This document shows positions 7,633 to 14,197 of a stretch of DNA of 14,197 nt, piece by piece. Source of the stretch: Pirellulaceae bacterium. GTDB lineage: Bacteria; Planctomycetota; Planctomycetia; Pirellulales; Pirellulaceae. The notes beneath the pieces are model-generated. The model saw only the letters and a list, made by a program, of their open reading frames with translations, did no database searches and was not told the DNA's origin. The DNA is taken from positions 1 through 14,197 of the forward strand of contig JABDKS010000800.1 of NCBI GenBank assembly GCA_013002105.1, given 5' to 3'. Positions within the stretch are counted from its first letter, which is position 1; each line of letters starts with the position of its first letter. The position numbers and the translations under genes are program-made.

Positions 7633-9306
7633 ATGACCGAAACGATCGCTCTGACGCGACTGGCGATCTACCGGCACCGTGTCGCGATGTGCATTTTGGT
7701 TTGCTGGGCACTTGCGGGTCTGGCTGCCGGGACCGCAACGAAGTACCTGTTGCCAGATCTGCAACCGATGCCAATCCTGATCATCATTCTGTTTCCAGCC
7801 GCGATGTGGTCCATGGGACTATTTGACTACGGAGGCAGCCAGTCGATTACTGATGGCCAGAGTGGATTTAACCACTGGTTGTTGCGAATGCCCATCTCGC
7901 ACCTGAAGCTTGCGTTGGTGCCGCTGGTGTTGCGGATCGCTTGGCTGTGCGGATCGTGGTTTCTGTTCACAACGGCGACCAGGTTTCTTGATGGAGTTCA
8001 ACTACCGATCTGGTCAGCGGCGTCGGTGGTCGCCGCGATGGGCGTCTGGACCGCGGTGGTCACTTGGCGTCCGTTCACCAATGCCTGGTGGCGGATCGCA
8101 GTCATGTGCCTCGCGGGTATCACGATCGTCTCACTGTTCACGTCGATTCTCATCGCACACTTCGATGACGCTCCATCCAACGTTTTTCGCTGGCCGGGAA
8201 TGCCGGCGCTGCTACTGGCAAGCAGTGTCGGTTTGCTGATCTCTGGAATCGTCGTCGCCGTTCGATCGGTTCAGCACGCGCGAACCAACACCGTGGGCTT
8301 TATCGGTGAAGTGGGACGATATCGGAACGAAGTCCCTAGCGGACAACAAGATGCAAACATAAACGCATCAGGTCGTCACTCAAATCGCTATCGTGCGTTG
8401 GTCTGGCATGACATTCATCGAGTTCCGACGACGGAACGGCGGTGGGAACTGCTGATCGCGGGAGCCTGTCTATTCTTTCCGCTATTCGTGTTGCCCATGA
8501 CGATTGGCACGATCATCTTCACCGTTTTCTTTGCCGGATACATGGGTGCCTGGGCATCGTCCTCGCTGCTGGATCCAGCAAAACGCTCTGGTTCAACGCT
8601 ACCGAGCTACTTGGCCGCGAGCCCGATGACGTCTGCGGAAATTGGATTCGCGCGATTAGCAATGATCTTTGCGTACTCGATCCTGGTGTTCTGCGTGACC
8701 ACTCTGGTCGTTTGCATCTGGTGGTGGTGGCCCGAAAACCGGATGGCTGCGGATCGCTGGCAGGCTTTGATGACGAACCAATACCAATCGCCTCTCGCGT
8801 CCTATCGCATCATCGTCGCCGCTATTTTGGCCGGTTTTCTGTTCATCGTGACACGCGGCATTGGATCAACGTGGGTCACCCTTACCGGACGCTCGCGTTT
8901 TCAAATGGTAGCGATCACCGCCCCTATTCTTGCCTTTCTTGGCGGTGTGACTGTCATCATCATTTGGTTCCTGACGCAAACGGATTGGGAGTCTGCGACT
9001 GCCAACGCTTGGTATTGGGCAGCTTGGCTGCCAGCTATTGGATTTGTGTGCTTGATCTTGAAAGGTTTCACAACCGCAGCGACGTGCTGGTTGCTAAGAC
9101 GACACCAATTGCTCTCGGCGAAATCAAACTTCACAATCATCGCCGCCTGGACGATGCTGACGGTGTCTGCAGGAACACTGATTTATTGGCTGATTCCCGA
9201 CCAGCGGATTGCGTTGTCGTGGTGCCTGCTCGCGACCGCCCTGGTCGTCCCCGTTGCGCGGGTTCTGTTAGTACCACATGCGGTCTACATGAATCGACAT
9301 CGGTAA
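7633..9306 (+). CDS. Polytopic membrane protein, probably two ABC-2-type permease halves in tandem
   Basis: 557 residues with about 13 hydrophobic segments (near 18-35, 46-63, 92-114, 126-144, 151-175, 190-211, 272-308, 338-365, 390-410, 424-447, 457-477, 500-520, 527-547). A hydrophilic stretch (212-268) splits it into two halves. Each half has the feature seen in ABC-2-type permeases of an amphipathic entry helix followed by a polar segment before a long helix: SGFNHWLLRMPISHLKLALV (77-96) and TLPSYLAASPMTSAEIGFAR (322-341) look like equivalent loops. This suggests a duplicated transporter subunit for an ABC exporter, but no ATPase gene is in the window and no substrate can be inferred. The ATG is preceded by AGG three bases away, and the gene is coupled to the phosphatase-methyltransferase fusion by a 7-nt gap. 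It could also be an uncharacterised planctomycete membrane family. Confidence 0.75.
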   Translation: MTETIALTRLAIYRHRVAMCILVCWALAGLAAGTATKYLLPDLQPMPILIIILFPAAMWSMGLFDYGGSQSITDGQSGFNHWLLRMPISHLKLALVPLVLRIAWLCGSWFLFTTATRFLDGVQLPIWSAASVVAAMGVWTAVVTWRPFTNAWWRIAVMCLAGITIVSLFTSILIAHFDDAPSNVFRWPGMPALLLASSVGLLISGIVVAVRSVQHARTNTVGFIGEVGRYRNEVPSGQQDANINASGRHSNRYRALVWHDIHRVPTTERRWELLIAGACLFFPLFVLPMTIGTIIFTVFFAGYMGAWASSSLLDPAKRSGSTLPSYLAASPMTSAEIGFARLAMIFAYSILVFCVTTLVVCIWWWWPENRMAADRWQALMTNQYQSPLASYRIIVAAILAGFLFIVTRGIGSTWVTLTGRSRFQMVAITAPILAFLGGVTVIIIWFLTQTDWESATANAWYWAAWLPAIGFVCLILKGFTTAATCWLLRRHQLLSAKSNFTIIAAWTMLTVSAGTLIYWLIPDQRIALSWCLLATALVVPVARVLLVPHAVYMNRHR

Positions 9307-9333
9307 CATTACGCAGCGGTTTCGGGTTTGGGA

Positions 9334-12300
9334 TTAAGGTTTTAGATGTCGATTCAAAAACCGTACGATCGCGTCTCGGTTTTGATCATTCATGAATTCC
9401 GCGCCACCATGGCCGGCATTGGGCAGGATTCGCATGGTCATGTCGAGACGTTGATCGCGGTAGGCCTGCGCTATCCGCTCCGATTGAACCAATAAAACTT
9501 TCTTGTCTTTTGCACCGTGAAAGATCAGTATCGGCGGATCATCTTCGCTGACGTGAAAGGCTGCACTGGCTTGCTGGGCGCGCTCGACCATCTGCAGCGC
9601 ATTTCCGCCAAGTAACTTGTGTACGGACGAGTCGGGCGGGACAACTTTGTGTGGTTGAGTTTTGCCGCGAAGAATAAAATCGGTGGGGCCGTAGAAATCA
9701 ACCACGCACTGAACGCGTGAATCTTGATCGGTGTGATAACCCAGATCGCCTTCTAATTCCGCGACGTCACCGGTCGTCCCCATCAATGCGACCAGGTGAC
9801 CGCCTGCCGATGTCCCTATCGCACCGATTCGCGTTGCGTCGTAACCATAGTCGTCTTCGTGCGCACGCAACCATCGCACTGCGGCTTTGCAATCGTGAAT
9901 TTGCGCGGGAAAGGTTGCCTCGTCAGTGAGCCGGTAGCTAATACTGGCAACCGCGAACCCGTGCTGTGTCAACCATTTGACACTGCACCTTTTGTGACTG
10001 CCATTTTGCCAACCGCCGCCGTGGACAAACACGACTAGCGGGGCGCGACCGCCATCGGTGGGCTGATACAAATCCAGCAGCAAGTCACGCGTCGGAGTTC
10101 GCGCAACAATCAGATCCGTCGTTCCGGATTGTTTCTTGTGACGTGGCTCGCGATGCCACAATTTTCGCACAAAAAAATCTGCCTGCCGACGCTTGGCGTA
10201 GGGGTGACCAGCCGCTCCATGACCAACCCCTGGCATGACTAGTTGCTCGAAGTCCTTGTCGGCTTTTACCAATGCGTCGATCACCTGTGTTGTACTGGCA
10301 GGATCCACATTGGTATCCAACTCGCCCCAAATCAACATCAGTTCGCCCTGCAGCCGCGCTGCTCCGGTCACATTGGACTGCTGCTGGTAATGGTCGCCGA
10401 TCGGCCAACCCATCCATTGTTCGTTCCACCAAATCTTGTCGACGCGATTGTCGTGGCATCCGCAATCGGCGACCGCCGCGTGATAAAAATCGCCGTGATC
10501 GATCAGTGCACGCATGGCGCTTTGACCGCCGGCCGATCCGCCCCAAATACCGACGCGACGAAGGTCCATTTCGGGTCGATCCTTGGCCGCCGATTGAATC
10601 CACGCGATTCGGTCGGGAAATCCGCTGTCCGCAAGGTTTTTCCAGCAAACATCGTGAAACGCTTTGCTACGGTGATTCGTCCCCATCGCGTCGATTTTGA
10701 CAACGATAAAACCGAGCTCCGCCATTTCAGTCATTCCCACATGACGCCCGAAACTCTTGGGTACAAATGCGGAATGGGGCCCCGCGTAGATGTCTTCCAA
10801 GACGGGATAGCGTTTGGCGGTATCAAATTTCGTTGGCCGAATAATGATCCCGTAGATCTTGGACTGACCGTCGCGCCCCGTGGCAACAAACCGTTCGGGC
10901 ATCTGCCATCCTGTCGCCAATAACTCCGTTACGTCGGCACGTTCGAGTTCGCAAATCAGACGCCCGGATTCGGCGCTACGCAACTCGATCACCGGGGGCA
11001 TATCGACACGTGAATACGTGTCAATCAAGAATCGCTCGTCTGGTGAAAAACGCCATTGGTGATTGCCGTCACCCTCGGTCAAGCGAGTCAGATTTTTTCC
11101 GTCAAAATCGACTCTCACCAGATGCAGATGGTAAGGATCCTGACCGGGATCGATGCCGCTGACCTTGAGCCATAGCTGCCGTTTCTCTTGATCCACTCGC
11201 TCGACTTCGCGGACGACCCACTGCCCCGAGGTGATCGAGTTTTTGACTTTGCCGCTCGTCTGGTCGATCAAGTACAAGTGATTCCAGCCCGATCGCTCGC
11301 TCATCCAAATCGCTTCGTTCGATTCATCCAAACGCATCAGAAACTTCTTCTGCGAATAGCAGACGAACGTCTCACTGGTCTCGTCAATCATCACCCGCGC
11401 GATTCCACTTTTTGCGTCAACCGTGACCACTCGCAGCACCTGATGCCCGCGTTGGTTGTACACAAATGAAAACGACTGACTGTCGGCGTGCCAGGCCAAG
11501 TCATTGATCGCGAACGGATTACGAAACAGCTGATTGTCGATCACCATCGGTGTGGGATCGTCGATTCGGAAAAGCACCGGCTGCGATTGCTCCAATTCGT
11601 CGCCCGGCTTCACGTAGGTGATTGTCTTGACCCGCGAATGGATGGAATCATCGGGCGCTGAATCGATCATCGATATTTTTCGTTCTTCGACACGTCGTGT
11701 CCTCAACACCACAAACGCCGTAGAGTCCGGCGACCACCAGACGCGTCCGCCATATCCGTGCTGTCTACTGCCGTCGACCGTTAAGACATCCTCGGTTTCG
11801 TCCGCAATGTGCTTCAGGACTACATTATGATCATCAAACGCAACCATCCAATTTGCATCGGGTGATCGACTTGCCGCTCGTGCACGGTCCTCACGAGCTC
11901 GCCGGGTTTTGGGAGGCATCGGCCTGGGCGCGTCAGCGTCGATGACCGCGACCACCGACCACGCATCCACCACAAACGCCGCTACGTCAGAATGTTGATC
12001 GCCGACCAACACCCATGCGTGACCGGTAAAGCTTGAAATCGTATGGGTGGTTCCAGGGCGAACGTCTCCATACGACTTGCGTTTCCCCTGAGGATCGACC
12101 CAAAAAATTTCTAACACCTGATCCGATCGATTGTCGAATCGGATCGGTGCAACTTCGCTGCTGGGTATGCTTCGAGCCACCTCGTCAAGTGCGACCAATC
12201 CCTCCACTGCCTTGGAGACATCCGATGCTTCGTCTGGCCGGGCCAACGGGCCCGTCGGCAGGTCGAATGACCAATTTTCATTTGCGAATCGAAATCGGCA

Positions 12301-12699
12301 CTGATCCAGTCCATCATTGAAAGAGAGTGACTGAATGTTGATCCGACCCGGCGATACATCGCGCCCACTTTGCTCCCCGAGCGCGTCGGCCAAAGACGGG
12401 TGGTCAAATGCCGGCTGCCGCTGCCCCGTTGCCGCATCGACCAACAAAAACTCGTGAGTTCGAGTTCCTGTTTTGATGCGATACCAAAACCGATCCTTGT
12501 CAGCACCAAACCAATTCGGATCGATCCGATCTCGAAAAACGCGATTCGCGGTACGTCGGTCCAGTGACGCCCAACGGTCATAATCGTCACTACTGCCCTG
12601 CGTGAACGCAGCATCGGGACAACACGTCATCAAAAAGACAATGGATACCAGCGCGGCGATCCTACGACAGATAGTCCATTTTCGGGGATTTGGCATCAT
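9334..12699 (-). CDS. Exported S9 (DPP IV-like) peptidase with inserted VHL-beta-like domain and C-terminal esterase-like domain
   Basis: 1121 residues; DPP IV-type enzymes are usually 700-800. A signal peptide (8-34) directs export. Residues 40-150 and 280-600 look like beta-propeller blades (WWSPDS at 321-326, SERSGWNHLYLID at 467-479, FSPDE at 551-555). Between them, residues 183-246 match the VHL beta domain. Residues 620-850 are the S9 catalytic domain: oxyanion-type YAGPHS (638-643), WGGSAGG with Ser722, WGELDTNVD with Asp795, and GVGHGAAGH with His827. Residues 860-1121 form a second alpha/beta hydrolase of the esterase/BD-FAE or Abhydrolase_3 type: HGGGW (893-897), GTSAGG with Ser964, HGAKD with Asp1065 and AGHGG with His1097. 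Both triads look intact. The double-glutamate motif that anchors substrate N-termini in DPP IV is not seen where expected. The start is MM at 12699/12696, without a Shine-Dalgarno. Its 3' end faces the membrane protein gene at 27 nt. Confidence 0.92.
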   Translation of the reverse strand: MMPNPRKWTICRRIAALVSIVFLMTCCPDAAFTQGSSDDYDRWASLDRRTANRVFRDRIDPNWFGADKDRFWYRIKTGTRTHEFLLVDAATGQRQPAFDHPSLADALGEQSGRDVSPGRINIQSLSFNDGLDQCRFRFANENWSFDLPTGPLARPDEASDVSKAVEGLVALDEVARSIPSSEVAPIRFDNRSDQVLEIFWVDPQGKRKSYGDVRPGTTHTISSFTGHAWVLVGDQHSDVAAFVVDAWSVVAVIDADAPRPMPPKTRRAREDRARAASRSPDANWMVAFDDHNVVLKHIADETEDVLTVDGSRQHGYGGRVWWSPDSTAFVVLRTRRVEERKISMIDSAPDDSIHSRVKTITYVKPGDELEQSQPVLFRIDDPTPMVIDNQLFRNPFAINDLAWHADSQSFSFVYNQRGHQVLRVVTVDAKSGIARVMIDETSETFVCYSQKKFLMRLDESNEAIWMSERSGWNHLYLIDQTSGKVKNSITSGQWVVREVERVDQEKRQLWLKVSGIDPGQDPYHLHLVRVDFDGKNLTRLTEGDGNHQWRFSPDERFLIDTYSRVDMPPVIELRSAESGRLICELERADVTELLATGWQMPERFVATGRDGQSKIYGIIIRPTKFDTAKRYPVLEDIYAGPHSAFVPKSFGRHVGMTEMAELGFIVVKIDAMGTNHRSKAFHDVCWKNLADSGFPDRIAWIQSAAKDRPEMDLRRVGIWGGSAGGQSAMRALIDHGDFYHAAVADCGCHDNRVDKIWWNEQWMGWPIGDHYQQQSNVTGAARLQGELMLIWGELDTNVDPASTTQVIDALVKADKDFEQLVMPGVGHGAAGHPYAKRRQADFFVRKLWHREPRHKKQSGTTDLIVARTPTRDLLLDLYQPTDGGRAPLVVFVHGGGWQNGSHKRCSVKWLTQHGFAVASISYRLTDEATFPAQIHDCKAAVRWLRAHEDDYGYDATRIGAIGTSAGGHLVALMGTTGDVAELEGDLGYHTDQDSRVQCVVDFYGPTDFILRGKTQPHKVVPPDSSVHKLLGGNALQMVERAQQASAAFHVSEDDPPILIFHGAKDKKVLLVQSERIAQAYRDQRLDMTMRILPNAGHGGAEFMNDQNRDAIVRFLNRHLKP
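11962..12153 (-). other. VHL-beta-like domain inside the S9 peptidase (residues 183-246)
   Basis: The segment from IRFDNRSDQ (186-194) to the end of the domain aligns without gaps to human VHL beta from N78 to W117 as I recall that sequence: N190-R-S matches N78-R-S, W200 matches W88, Y210 matches Y98, RPGT (214-217) matches PPGT, S223 matches S111, G226-H227 matches G114-H115 and W229 matches W117. These are the residues that form the hydroxyproline pocket in the VHL-HIF complex. VHL-type domains attached to bacterial S9 peptidases are, to my recollection, known to domain databases, but their ligand is not described as far as I know. The fold call is strong; the ligand is inference. Confidence 0.85.
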
Positions 12700-12729
12700 G
12701 ATTTGATTGTTTTTTTCGGCTCGTGGTCA

Positions 12730-12758
12730 TTCACCAAAGTCAAGGGAGTCGGTATAAA
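12730..12758 (+). promoter_or_regulatory. Sigma70-type promoter candidate upstream of the small ORF and the 12877 gene
   Basis: TTCACC at 12730-12735 and TATAAA at 12753-12758 are separated by 17 bp, matching four and five of six consensus positions. Expected transcription start is near 12765, which coincides with the ATG of the 33-codon frame. Confidence 0.5.
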
Positions 12759-12764
12759 ACATCG

Positions 12765-12866
12765 ATGGCCAAGCCGCCAAAGGACAGATCAACCGTCGAT
12801 AACGGCCCCGATAGTCGCCGTTTTATTCAATGGTTCTTACCGGCCCAACTTACTCCCTTTGATTGA
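12765..12866 (+). CDS. Candidate small ORF (33 aa), possibly leaderless
   Basis: ATG at 12765 opens a frame of 33 codons ending in TGA at 12864-12866, ten bases before the ATG of the next gene. The peptide begins MAKPPKDRSTVDNGPDSRRF and continues with a hydrophobic aromatic part (FIQWFLPAQLTPFD). The start sits where transcription from the TATAAA element would begin, so translation could be leaderless. No family is recognised. It may be a small protein, a regulatory leader peptide, or a chance frame; the spacing to both promoter and downstream gene is the only evidence. Confidence 0.35.
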   Translation: MAKPPKDRSTVDNGPDSRRFIQWFLPAQLTPFD

Positions 12867-12876
12867 CGAGTGTGTG

Positions 12877-13413
12877 ATGGGTTTGAGCATTTATTATCGT
12901 TCGATCGAGCCGATGCATCCAGCGCTCGCGTATTCGATCAAACAGCGTGCCGAGGAGTTGATTGCTCAGCACGAGTGGCCCCACTGCGATCCGCCATCAC
13001 TGAAACAGCATACTGACGGTCATCTGACCGGTGGCTCCGAACGGATGTTTGCCGACGACGAACCGCTGCATGCCTCTGCCGACGATCCTGAAGGCGACCT
13101 GCTGATCGTCGTCAAAATCCTGGCGGAGTTATCGCGAGAGCATGCGGTCGATTGGGAGTTTTCACACGACTACGAACCCGAGACGGTCGGCAGGATCATC
13201 GAAGGACGCGTCGAGCCTCAGCTGATCGAAGAAATCACGTCGATGATTAATATCGGCAAACTGTTCGGTGACTTCATCGAAGAAGGCGAAGAGACCTGGG
13301 AAGTGGAACCGAACCAGTTTGGGGTTTGGCGATCGGAACTGCAGGTCAGTGAGCCACGGCTGGTGTACGAGACCGAGGAACCGCGTGTGCTGAAATTTCC
13401 CGGTGTGAAATAA
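12877..13413 (+). CDS. Conserved-looking acidic protein of unknown function
   Basis: 178 residues from ATG at 12877. I do not recognise a characterised family, though the opening MGLSIYYRS resembles a group of uncharacterised bacterial proteins that begin MGLSIHY. The protein is soluble, strongly acidic (runs such as GDFIEEGEETWEVE), and predicted mixed alpha/beta, with no signal peptide, membrane segment or cysteine pair; a short HxxxHxDP-like or other metal motif is not evident. The frame stays open upstream to a TTG at 12703, but that extension is low quality and crosses the promoter region, so the ATG at 12877 is preferred; GTG at 12874 is directly adjacent in frame. No Shine-Dalgarno is clear, and coupling to the small ORF ten bases upstream is possible. 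It converges with the next gene at 57 nt. Confidence 0.8.
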   Translation: MGLSIYYRSIEPMHPALAYSIKQRAEELIAQHEWPHCDPPSLKQHTDGHLTGGSERMFADDEPLHASADDPEGDLLIVVKILAELSREHAVDWEFSHDYEPETVGRIIEGRVEPQLIEEITSMINIGKLFGDFIEEGEETWEVEPNQFGVWRSELQVSEPRLVYETEEPRVLKFPGVK

Positions 13414-13470
13414 CATTCATTCGAGAACACTCAGTAGGTGACCTCGTTGGGCCTGTCGATTCCGCGGCGT

Positions 13471-13956
13471 TCAACGTTGCGGTTCCAAGTCGAATTTTGA
13501 AACGCCGCGTGCACCACTTGGTAGTTGGCCCGTCACCATCACCTCTTTTGCAGGATACTTAATCGGGTTGTATCTCTGACTGCTTCGTTTGTCAGTAAAG
13601 ACTCTTTGAGCCAATTGGAGCTTTTCACCGACGTCCAGCGGTGGATCGCGATGGAGCAAATACTGCCCATTGATTTCGATACTCAATCTCGAGATCGGAT
13701 GTTCTGCAAGGTTTTCGATCACGACCACCTCGGTCAAGGTCGCACCACCACCTGCGTTGGTTGCCATCGGTTGCCGATCGACCGTGACATTCACAGGCAA
13801 CGGCGGACCACCGACACTATCGGGAAACAATGCGTAGACAGTGATACCCACGCAGACCATCAGCGCTAGACTGATGATCAATCCCCGGCGGGACAATTGT
13901 GCGGTGGGCGCGACACGTAGTGGACCGGTCGCATCTGATTCTTGATTTTCGGACAT
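13471..13956 (-). CDS. Single-pass membrane protein of unknown function
   Basis: 161 residues from ATG at 13956. A polar N-terminal tail of about 24 residues with an RR pair is followed by one transmembrane helix (GLIISLALMVCVGITVYALF, 25-44) and an extracytoplasmic domain of about 115 residues rich in predicted beta strands (LTEVVVIENLAEHPISRLSI), reminiscent of a small immunoglobulin-like or C2-like sandwich. No catalytic motif is visible and no family is recognised. The frame extends to an ATG at 13998 and a TTG at 14022; none of the starts has a Shine-Dalgarno, so 13956 is chosen because the added residues look non-conserved and polar. It lies about 100 bp after a strong terminator of an upstream minus-strand gene, so it should have its own promoter between 13957 and 14056. 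Confidence 0.75.
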   Translation of the reverse strand: MSENQESDATGPLRVAPTAQLSRRGLIISLALMVCVGITVYALFPDSVGGPPLPVNVTVDRQPMATNAGGGATLTEVVVIENLAEHPISRLSIEINGQYLLHRDPPLDVGEKLQLAQRVFTDKRSSQRYNPIKYPAKEVMVTGQLPSGARGVSKFDLEPQR

Positions 13957-14056
13957 GAGTCGTCGACTACTAACCGGAGTGGATGAATACCCACGCATGT
14001 TAATCGGTTGTGTCGAATTCAAAACCGGTGCGACAAGTTGACATCGATCAGCGCAT

Positions 14057-14096
14057 AAAAAAACCGGTCGACATAATCCTAAGATCTGTCGACCGG
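14057..14096 (-). terminator. Strong intrinsic terminator on the minus strand
   Basis: CCGGTCGACA (14064-14073) and TGTCGACCGG (14087-14096) form a perfect 10-bp stem around a 13-base loop. Seven A residues at 14057-14063 give a T-tract directly after the stem when read on the minus strand. No T-tract follows on the plus strand, so it acts in one direction, ending a gene that enters from the right edge. Confidence 0.9.
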
Positions 14097-14114
14097 CACT
14101 ATCGGAAGCTTCGA

Positions 14115-14197
14115 TCAGTCGGCGGCAAAATGGAGCCGCTGGGAGAAACGCGTGAACCTCAGCGTGCTACTGCACAAGCCTTTGTATGATTCAGGCG
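14115..14197 (-). CDS. Probable 3' end of a gene entering from the right edge
   Basis: A minus-strand frame open from the window edge encodes 26 residues (ending in RFSQRLHFAAD) and stops with TGA at 14117-14115, 18 bp before the terminator stem. That placement is typical of a gene end and is the main support. The other two minus-strand frames stop earlier (one at once, one near 14159). The fragment is too short to assign any function. Confidence 0.4.
   Translation of the reverse strand, partial: PESYKGLCSSTLRFTRFSQRLHFAAD

Noticed and set aside
8442..9395. Plus-strand frame of 317 codons inside the membrane protein gene
   Set aside because: It is an out-of-frame shadow: the hydrophobic frame at 7633-9306 has clear membrane segments and a coupled start, while this frame has a scrambled composition.
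12703..12876. N-terminal extension of the 12877 gene to a TTG at 12703
   Set aside because: The extension crosses the best promoter in the region, has no start signal, and has composition unlike the rest; the protein more plausibly starts at MGLSIYY.
13414..13470. Bidirectional terminator between the convergent 12877 and 13471 genes
   Set aside because: Only short palindromes such as AGGTGACCT are present, without a stable stem or T-tract.

Overview
The window reads as chromosomal DNA of a planctomycete, most likely a Rhodopirellula-like member of the Pirellulaceae. This is inferred from gene content, not from a search: an exported formylglycine sulfatase with a C-terminal alpha/beta-hydrolase domain, a very large exported S9 peptidase carrying a VHL-beta-like domain, several exported multidomain enzymes, mid-range GC, and mostly weak or absent Shine-Dalgarno sequences. 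No phage, IS, CRISPR, tRNA or rRNA signal was seen.

Layout from left to right. 1-1049 (minus) is the N-terminal half of a type III glutamine synthetase (GlnN), cut by the left edge. 1050-1633 has no supported gene and includes the glnN leader with a perfect inverted repeat. 1634-2992 (minus) is a type II NADH dehydrogenase. A divergent promoter region separates it from 3188-5623 (plus), an exported sulfatase fused to an alpha/beta hydrolase, followed 19 nt later by a class I methyltransferase (5643-6299). Next is a second plus-strand unit. 6435-7625 is an exported fusion of a DUF442/BLH-type phosphatase-like domain and a SAM methyltransferase. 7 nt later comes 7633-9306, a membrane protein of about 13 segments that looks like two ABC-2-type permease halves in tandem. 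It ends 27 nt from the convergent end of 9334-12699 (minus), an 1121-residue exported S9 (DPP IV-like) peptidase with an inserted VHL-beta-like domain and a second, complete alpha/beta hydrolase at its C-terminus. To the right are a candidate 33-codon leader ORF with a good sigma70-type promoter, a 178-residue acidic protein of unknown function, a single-pass membrane protein of unknown function (minus), a strong minus-strand terminator, and the probable 3' end of another minus-strand gene.

GlnN and Ndh are housekeeping functions (nitrogen assimilation, respiratory NADH oxidation). The centre of the window is a set of secreted multidomain hydrolases, consistent with scavenging of sulfated, esterified glycans and proteins. 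The strongest observation is the VHL-like domain: all five residues that form the hydroxyproline pocket of human VHL (W88, Y98, S111, H115, W117) are present at identical, ungapped spacing (W200, Y210, S223, H227, W229), inside a protein whose catalytic domain belongs to the proline-directed S9 family. A bacterial exopeptidase-like enzyme that docks on hydroxyproline-containing proteins is a testable hypothesis.
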